Below are positions 57,765 to 64,000 of a DNA stretch of 64,000 bases, piece by piece. A program made the translations under genes and the position numbers. Source of the stretch: Lentinus brumalis (Eukaryota; Basidiomycota; Agaricomycetes; Polyporales; Polyporaceae). Every line of letters starts with the position of its first letter. The first letter of the stretch is position 1. Location: the NCBI GenBank assembly GCA_001792895.1, contig MARA01000025.1:248001-312000 (forward strand), in the 5' to 3' direction. The notes under the pieces are model-generated. The model worked only from the letters and a program-made list of their open reading frames with translations, ran no database searches and had not been told where the DNA came from.

Positions 57765-59369
57765 TCAGAGCTCTTCGATTCTCGGAACACCCGGGGTTTC
57801 TGTCACTCTTCTGACCTGTCCCCCGCCGCCGCCGCCGGGTGCAGCTCGAGCACTTTCGTTCTCGAGTGTCTTTGCGCGCATCGTCACCTCGTCTGCCAGT
57901 ACGCGGAGCATGGGCGCGGGCGTGCCAACGACATAGGCGGCGTAGAACATGAGCTTGTGCACGACGTGGCTCGTCTTGGCACCCTTAGTCGTGCTATGCG
58001 CGCCTTGAGCTGGCACGTTGGATGCGGGTTCGCCGAAGAGCGCGGCAAGGTCGGAGAAGACACGGAGCGCGTTGGCGCTTCGGTGGTCTTCGAGGTTCAG
58101 CGCGGGGCCGTTGGACGCTATGACAGCCAGCTTGGTGGGCCGAAGGAGATGCGCTGTGTCTTGGAGCAGGAGGGAGAAGAACTTCGCATCCATGTGGCCC
58201 TGGAGGCGCAAGCAGGGTGGTCAGTCGCCAGATGGAAACGGGGCGCGGGGGGCGTACCGGAGGGAATCGAGACCACAAGTCGGTTACGACGCCAGAAAGC
58301 GAGGTGTGGACGATCGTGGACTTGCGATCGACTAGGAACGGGACGAGCTGGGACAACGACCGCTTGACTTCGAGGCGCTCTGGGTCCTCCGCAGAGAGAG
58401 CACAGAGTGAGGGGATCGCGAAGTGGCGGATCGTGTACGCGTATGCTATACTGTGGTTTTTTTGTCAGCCAGAATCGTATCGAGCGACGCGTGCCACTCA
58501 CCATACTGCGCATATGTTGTAAAGGAGCATCGGCCCGGTTGCACTGGCTTCCGACGACCGCTTGATCAGTGGGTCAGGCAAGGGCATGATGGAGGGCTTA
58601 GTCCCATGCCTGCGAGGTGATGCCTGAGGTATCGATGTACTATCCGAGTCCTCAGAGGTAAGCTCAGGCAGAGCCTCCCACCACGGCTCGACCTGCTCCC
58701 GTTCCAGCACCTCGCTGGCTAACAATTGTTTTGCGAGCTCGCTGTCAGGGTCCTGCAGCGCACGAAGGAATTTGTCGCGCTCCGCCGGGGTGAGAGCGTT
58801 CCAGAGCTCATCGTAGGAGACAGAATCTGTGCGTGACTGTATCAACGAATGTACATTGCCCGCTTCGTGCAAGAGACGTACCGAGATCGACATTCTGGAG
58901 TCTCCGCTGCAGGTCATCTCCCTCATCGTCGTCCTCGTTGTCAGAGTCGCCGAGGAGCGGGCTATCGTCAAGTGCATCCTCCTCGAAGCGTTTGAGTAGA
59001 TCCATCATTCGTCGCTTCTCCTCATTGCTCGCACTGGGCGCGCTCTTCACTTCCAGCTCTATCTCCTTTTTGGCGAACGACTCGGAGCACTCTGCGTGTT
59101 TCTATGATGCGCCGTCAGAACACGAAGGTCTTGCATCGACGCAAGCACGCACTTCGGAGCGGAAGCATACCAAGGAGCAGTATGGGATGTTGCACTGTGG
59201 ACATGTGTAGCGCGAGAACTGTCGTCGACAACTGTGAGCAGTTCAGGAGAGAGCCGAGGTGGCATTAGAACGGGCGTAGCACTTACATTGCGCAGGGAAT
59301 GGTGGAGACAGACTCTGTCTCGCGTGACGAGGACGCAATGATGAGATCCATGTTTGCTTCGTCAGCCAT
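57765..59369 (-). CDS. ZNHIT2: ZNHIT2-like HIT zinc-finger protein
   Basis: The ATG at 59369 gives MADEANMDLIIASSSRETES. The HIT zinc finger is spread over three small exons: IPCAIC, RYTCPQCNIPYCSLVCFRSE and KHAECSESFAKKEIELEV (C-x2-C, C-x2-C, C-x3-C and H/C pairs in the expected order). An acidic segment (MMDLLKRFEEDALDDSPLLG) is followed by SYDELWNALTPAERDKFLRA and VEPWWEALPEL, which are characteristic of ZNHIT2. Later come GPMLLYNICA, TIRHFAIPSLCALSAEDPER and FFSLLLQDTAHLLRPTK. The family works with the R2TP/Hsp90 machinery in assembling large RNPs such as U5 snRNP. Introns are about 50 bases. It converges on CUL1. Confidence 0.85.
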
Positions 59370-59498
59370 GGTTAGTTATCCGTTAGGCGAGGGTGAACGA
59401 GCGTCGAAGGTCGTGGTATGTGGATGAGTTACATAGCCGAAGGAGGGCGCTTATGTCAGACGTCATCGTCCTCCCGCAATGGACTCGAACTGTCCTCA

Positions 59499-59506
59499 AC
59501 TTTACC
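59499..59506. repeat. MITE target-site duplication, left
   Basis: ACTTTACC, identical to 60011-60018. Confidence 0.9.
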
Positions 59507-60010
59507 AGGACCCCCGCATATGGTATATATGGGTCATATGGCAAAAGGCAACGATTTTGGGCATTTTTGGGGGTGAGGATCTGGGCCAATTTTGGGGGTT
59601 TCCCTATAACCTCCCCGAAACAGGCCAAAAATTGGGTATAGACCCCATATAACCTCTTTTTGGCGCCCGACTGGTACACGGGCGCTTACGGTTATTCACG
59701 GCGTGTGAATGCCTTCAATTCTTGCAGCCGTTCTCACCGTTTCTGAGCGGATAACAAAGTCATATATCAATGTACTTACACATCGGCCGCTCAACTTAAT
59801 TAGCGGTCGGGCTCCGGGTCTGTGTCCGGGAGGGTCAATTTTCGGGGCTCCCCTCCTACAACCCTCCCGGCCGGACCCTCGTTTTGGGCCTATGACATCG
59901 GCCATTTTTACCGTCATTTTTGGGTATTTGCATATAACTTTCCGGGCCCTTCGGGCCCGGTTTTTGGGTATTTGGCCATATGAGCTCTATATACCATATG
60001 CGGGGGTCCT
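59507..60010. mobile_element. 504-bp MITE with long terminal inverted repeats and 8-bp target duplication
   Basis: Both ends begin AGGACCCCCGCATATGG; 23 bases match perfectly and identity continues, with a few mismatches, to about 37 bases (inner TCATATGGC). Perfect 8-bp direct repeats ACTTTACC lie outside. There is no transposase inside. The interior has runs such as TTTTGGG and a perfect hairpin CCGGGCCC-TTC-GGGCCCGG near 59942-59960. An 8-bp duplication fits hAT, KDZ or related cut-and-paste families. The ends do not resemble the KDZ or Plavaka ends in this window. Confidence 0.9.
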
Positions 60011-60018
60011 ACTTTACC
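60011..60018. repeat. MITE target-site duplication, right
   Basis: ACTTTACC, identical to 59499-59506. Confidence 0.9.
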
Positions 60019-60408
60019 TAAACCACACATGACCTTACTTCGACAAGCTTTGATAAACACCTTCCGAAGCGCAGAAAGATCGATGTTTGAGAGATGCTCT
60101 GCGATCCTGCACAACTCGCTGTGAATCCGCCCGCGTCCTCCGAGTCTCCGAGACTCGATCTCCACTGACCACATAGGAACACCTCCTGCAAGCGGTCGGA
60201 ACTGATGCACTTGCAATATTTCTTTAAGGTGACGAGTGGTGTTCAAACCGCGCGTCGTGGCGTTTCAACGTATCAGGAGGGATCTTCAAGGTGTGTCAAT
60301 CATCGTCATCGGGTTCGCCCTGTCCCTGGCCTCCAACGAGTCTGAAGTGACTACACGGAGAGCATCCTCCTTTGACCCTGCCTGTGAAGATTCCAGATCT
60401 CCGGCCAT

Positions 60409-60828
60409 GTTTTAGGTACTTACGGCGATGTGCAGTCACTATTCCTGCGATCTGAGGGGCTTGTCAATTGTGTACCTCGACTCATCTCGTTCGGAAGGGA
60501 AGAAGTGTGTCCCTCCGCTCGCATCTCATATCGAGGCTCACGCGCTGACTTCAGTAGGCCCATAGAGATTCCAAGCTTCAATGTTGTTTCCTCGAGCTCG
60601 TCCTTGGGGCTTTCTCTCAGGTCGCCTATGCATTCGTGCCTACGCTGCTCAATCTGTTATGCGGCCTGTTGGTTCCACATCTACGCACGAGTATGTCGGT
60701 CATCTGAGCTACCTCACATGCTTCACGCCTATCTCACAAGAAGTGCCGCGGGCGAACACATGCACAAGCCTCGACACGACCTGCGGTCGCGCGTCATCAA
60801 TAAGTTTTGCGCCGTTCAAACTTATCTC
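60409..60828. other. Intergenic stretch upstream of the MITE-split gene
   Basis: 420 bases of mixed composition. Open frames on both strands look accidental. It is the probable promoter of the split gene and 3' flank of the truncated EXPERA gene. Confidence 0.35.
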
Positions 60829-61079
60829 TTATTCTTCTTGGTCGCTGGCAAGCACATGAAGTCTGTATGCCATGCCGATCGAGATGACGAGCGGCCAGAC
60901 GAGGTACGGCATATGCGCTAGCATGAGCGTGCGCCGCTGGGCTGCTTTGGTTGCGACAGTGTGCGGACCCATCGAAGGGGCATTCGCAACTCGACGATAC
61001 TTATCCCCGATCGCCGTGTACGCAGTCGTGGCCGTCGATGCGCCCCAGACGACCAGAAGGGGATATATCTGGCTGGTGC
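60829..61079 (-). pseudogene. C-terminal exon of an EXPERA/TMEM97-like gene, N-terminus missing
   Basis: After an AG acceptor the minus strand reads GTSQIYPLLVVWGASTATTA and ends LVISIGMAYRLHVLASDQEE. It aligns with the last exon of the plus-strand gene at 61469-62200 (SSIYLILLIYGASTATTT and IIAIDMAFRLHKLV). A possible preceding exon near 61219-61260 reads NFCLFSALRLLS, like FLIALRGLW of the intact gene. The N-terminal RP..LAYFF part is not found and there is no room for it before the divergent neighbour, so this is probably a truncated inverted duplicate. Confidence 0.55.
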
Positions 61080-61468
61080 CTGTTTGCGAATGACTCCAGG
61101 TGACAGTCAGACGAACGACGGAAGCACGCTGCATCGAGGGGACGTACCTGTGAGTGGTATATGGTGAATTGTGTGGCGCATGTACTACTTGGCAGGGATG
61201 TGCAACTCACGCTCAAGAGCCTGAGGGCTGAGAATAGACAGAAATTAGGTGTCCTCTACGTTGAAAGTACGCCTGGGTCGTTCGTCAGAATCTGCGAAGT
61301 TTTAACCACAAAACGCACGTGATGGTCGCGTCGACGCGTAGGCGCCAGTTTCGTTGAACATCGTGATGCCAGCGCCGTGGAGGCTCGCGTTCTCCTCCTC
61401 TTTCCCGGGGAACTTGTACTTCCTCATAATACCCCGTGCTGCTGGAAATATTGCATCTAAGCTCCGTT
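61080..61468 (-). other. Region between the inverted EXPERA copies, with a short open start
   Basis: On the minus strand near 61430 an ATG opens MRKYKFPGKEEENASLHGAG, followed by ITMFNETGAYASTRPS and a donor-like GTGCGT. It could be the 5' exon of a small unknown gene spliced toward 61260. This is recorded because the composition looks coding; no family was recognised. Confidence 0.25.
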
Positions 61469-62200
61469 ATGTCTGCAACTCGTGTTCCCCTTGCTAAACG
61501 ACCTCGAGATCTTGCGTATTTCTTCTTTTTCCTCGTAAGTCATCCGATCTCCCGCAAGGGAACCGTGCGCTGAATCATACGAAGATACACATCCCTACGA
61601 CTCTTCTGGTCGATGCTCAACCTCTATATCCACAATGGGTGTCAAGCTTCATCTCCAGCCTCCCGAAGTACTACGTGGATATGTCGAATGACCCACTACT
61701 TGGCAGCGCGCTGGGATATTATGGCGAAGCACGGCGGCAGGCTTATAATTGGTTTAGGTGGTACCTGATAATGGAAGTGTGAGTGTGCAATGTCCATGAC
61801 TGCTGTGCAACTCACCAACGCCGTCTGTGTTGCCAGGGTCTTCCAACTCCCTGTCTTCCTGATTGCCCTCCGCGGACTATGGCGTGGTGAGTCTCATCCG
61901 TAGTGACCATGCCTTCTGTTGTTCAGCCTGCAACTCTTGCTAGGTTCAAGCTCCATATACCTCATACTTCTCATCTACGGCGCGTCCACGGCCACGACGA
62001 CGCTGGCATGCATCGCCGACGTTGTCGCTACTCCGGTCACGCCTACGCCCACAAGGACACCCATCGTCACTATAACCTCCGAACAACAGCTCCTGCTGCT
62101 GTCCAGCTACATCCCATTCTTCCTCGTTCCCTTCATCATTGCGATCGACATGGCATTCCGCCTGCACAAACTGGTCAATGTCAGAGCCAAGACGGATTGA
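61469..62200 (+). CDS. EXPERA-domain membrane protein, TMEM97/sigma-2 receptor-like
   Basis: Four exons from ATG 61469: MSATRVPLAKRPRDLAYFFF, then a 50-bp intron, IHIPTTLLVDAQPLYPQW, DPLLGSALGYYGEARRQAYN, WFRWYLIMEV, then VFQLPVFLIALRGLWRG and SSIYLILLIYGASTATTTLA, ending PFFLVPFIIAIDMAFRLHKL. The protein has about 210 residues and four hydrophobic segments. RPxDLxYFxxFxxHIPxTLxxD and the WF..E...QLP block mark the EXPERA family, ER proteins that handle sterols or hydroxyoleic-type ligands (TMEM97 interacts with NPC1 in animals). All frames join. The function in this fungus is inferred from the family. Confidence 0.85.
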
Positions 62201-62736
62201 AGGACACGTCGGCTGCGGCGACGTCGCGCAAACCCGAAACATCAATGGTCTAACCTTATGCTTCACTCATGTATACCTGGCGCCCTCCTCTGCATAATGC
62301 ATGCGCATCCTGGATATGCATAATGCTCCGAAGACATCTGCGCCGCCTCGACGATCGGCGCGTTAGCTCAGCCTCGAACCGTATGTTGCACGCTGTCATG
62401 CTCCTCGCGCACCCCGTATGACGTGAGCCCCCTCCTGAGGCTGGACCATCAATGACCGTCGTGGCTAAGGACCACTGCAAGGGAATCCTCGTACTTAGCG
62501 TCTTAGCTGGTCATCGCCGGTCACCATTCACACATACTCTATGCCCAGTAGATATAATTGGACTAGAAGCTGCACGATAACGCCACTGCATACATACATT
62601 GAAGACGACATAATAATAGTGGAGAGTCCTGAATAGAGAGTGGCGACGTAAATGCTGCGGTGGCAATAAGTGGTGCAAAACCTAAGGATATCGAGTAAAG
62701 TAGTACGAGGTATGGAGGTGGCCGTCACCAATGCTC
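62201..62736. other. 3' intergenic region between convergent genes
   Basis: Lies between the EXPERA gene (plus) and the beta-propeller gene (minus). It is less GC-rich toward 62700. No gene, RNA or repeat was recognised. Confidence 0.4.
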
Positions 62737-64000
62737 TCAAGGGCGGACATAGGTCGCCATACCCTGGAGATTGCGAGCATCTGCAAAGACGACTTCAACA
62801 TCTATGCCGTATGTGAGCGATGGAGTTTATAAACTCACTGATAGTGACACCTGCAGAGCGAGCAGGGCCCTGGATGTTCACGCTGGCGATCTGCTTCGCC
62901 TTCGCAGGTCCGTCAAGGGAAAAGACCTCCACCGAAGTCGCGTTCGCGCCGAGGACATACAGGTAGCTGCCGATCGCATCAGCACCCAGTCGATTGATGA
63001 GTTAGGCCAGTGCACTCACTCTTTGCCGCGGATCGTGGCGGTCTCGCTGTCGATGGGAGAGGTGCCAGCAGGCAGGTTGTACGTCTGAAGCACGGCCTAT
63101 ACATCAGCGAAATCCCGGCAAGAAGTCTTTGAGGATATTGCACGTACCGCGACAACCCCGCCCTTCAGGTTCCCGTCGATATGGACCTCGCGGATCATGT
63201 TCCCGCCGACGTCAATGGTGTAGTAGTTACCCGTCGTGGCGCTCCTCGCCGACCAGCACGTTGCCATCTGTCCTTTGACCGCAACCGACGAATCCCTCTT
63301 CTTTCCGCTCAAGTCGACAATCGCGAAGCCGACTCCGGGGTCAGTCAAGAGGAACGCATCTTCCCCGGGATGTGCGTCAGCGAGAAGGCGACCATACCCC
63401 CGCTCGCGAGCGGCACTTGCGTGGCTTGCGCCGAGAGCGAGCCGTCCTGCTGCACGTCCCAGACGTTGAGATACCCTGGGCCGTTGTTGCCCTTGTACGA
63501 GGCAACGAGCTTGCTACCGTCTTCAGTGAAGGTGATGTGGCTGACGCTTCCAGGGGGACCGTTCGGTGGGGTCGTTTGGTTGAGCCCAAGGTAGCGGAGG
63601 GTGTTGGGGAGTTGTACGAGACCTTGCTTCTTGTCGACTTTGAAGCAACTGCAGGGGAGAGGAAGTCAAAGACAGTACTGGTGTGCACGAAGAGAGGGGT
63701 ACGTACTTGACTCCGTTGACTGCCCCGCCATTCAGGACGCAAAGGCGGCTGCCGTCGGCGGTGAACGCGACCGACATAGGGAACTCCCCTCCGAAGATAC
63801 GGGGTCTCCGATGGGGCTGATCATTGTAGGCTTCCGCGGGTCAATCGAGAACAGCGACACCGTGTTTGAGCCGGACTGTCCCGAACAGGCCGTCAGTGAG
63901 AGCGCATCGACGTGTTGATGCTGAGACTCACGTTGACAGTGGCGAGGACAGCGTTCTTAGTGGACACCTGGACGGATCCCTGCGAAAACATTGGGTCGAC
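62737..64000 (-). CDS. Lactonase/3-carboxymuconate-cyclase-like beta-propeller protein (5' end beyond window)
   Basis: The 3' end is at 62737 (NLQGMATYVRP). Exons upstream on the minus strand read SGSNTVSLFSIDPRKPTMIS, MSVAFTADGSRLCVLNGGAV, VQLPNTLRYLGLNQTTPPNG, HITFTEDGSKLVASYKGNNG and GYLNVWDVQQDGSLSAQATQ, then DPGVGFAIVDLSGKK, GNYYTIDVGGNMIREVHIDG, SPIDSETATIRGKE and YVLGANATSVEVFSLDGPAK. Repeating blades of about 45 residues with SxVxF(T)xDGSxL motifs define the seven-bladed propeller family, commonly secreted in wood- and litter-decay fungi. A frame change at about 63785 sits on a G run, where one extra G would restore it. The signal peptide is outside the window. Catalytic activity is not shown for most family members. 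Confidence 0.8.

Larger units (their letters stand above)
59456..60408 (-). pseudogene. Unrecognised gene or relic whose C-terminus is split by a MITE
   Basis: Coding-like stretches on the minus strand: an ATG at 60408 (MAGDLESSQAGSKEDALRVV), then LKIPPDTLKRHDARFE, then RHLKEILQVHQFRPLAGGVP, IESRRLGGRGRIHSELCRIA and ALRKVFIKACRSKVMCGLGK. One-base frame changes separate the blocks. At 60011 the frame enters the MITE and stops after about 30 MITE-coded residues. Without the MITE and one 8-base copy, the frame continues VEDSSSPLREDDDV to a stop at 59456-59458. The join is exact, so the gene existed before the insertion. No family was recognised. ZNHIT2 starts 87 bases downstream. Confidence 0.5.

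Overview
The window reads as nuclear DNA of a basidiomycete fungus, most likely an agaricomycete. Genes are cut by many introns of about 50-60 bp with GTNNGT/AG borders, the DNA is GC-rich, and the transposons belong to families typical of mushrooms: a KDZ transposase, a Plavaka-type transposase and a LINE whose ORF2 carries endonuclease, reverse transcriptase and RNase H. Family names are given from recalled motifs; no database was searched.

Layout. (1) 1-9170: a KDZ-type DNA transposon, ending in about 50-bp inverted repeats (2-50 and 9121-9170). It carries the transposase (4852-8286) and two accessory genes of unknown function (661-2704, 2915-4182), all on the minus strand. (2) 9508-24856: a full-length LINE on the minus strand with a 16-nt A tail and a 15-bp target-site duplication (9493-9507 / 24857-24871). 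A 6.3-kb Plavaka element (about 15868-22178) sits inside its ORF1. That element has 25-bp terminal inverted repeats and carries a transposase and a divergent second gene. (3) 24950-30370: host genes on the minus strand: an F-box-like protein with a decayed duplicate of its tail, a SET plus Tad3-like deaminase locus, and an unrecognised gene. (4) 30651-55765: two tandem units of about 11.8 kb and a partial third. Each begins with the promoter-proximal part of a CUL1 cullin gene. In units 1 and 2 the cullin stops after about 330 codons and runs into a 10.3-kb segment ('segment E'). In unit 3 it continues into a complete 770-residue CUL1 (54455-57373). (5) 57765-64000: ZNHIT2, a relic gene split by a 504-bp MITE with 8-bp target duplications, an inverted pair of EXPERA/TMEM97-like genes (one truncated), and a beta-propeller (lactonase-like) gene cut by the window edge.

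How the parts relate. The left 25 kb is a nest of mobile DNA: the LINE landed in the remains of a duplicated F-box gene tail, and Plavaka then landed in the LINE. The centre is a structural rearrangement that left one intact CUL1 behind a segment-E promoter, with two N-terminal cullin fragments upstream. An F-box-like gene (a CUL1-Skp1 adaptor type) lies 4 kb upstream of the array.

Sequence quality. Several otherwise good genes (LINE ORF2, SET-Tad3, the beta-propeller gene, KDZ accessory gene 2, the gene at 29462-30370) are broken by what looks like one missing base. Residual assembly indels are therefore a live explanation for apparent pseudogenes here. No tRNA, rRNA or CRISPR was seen.
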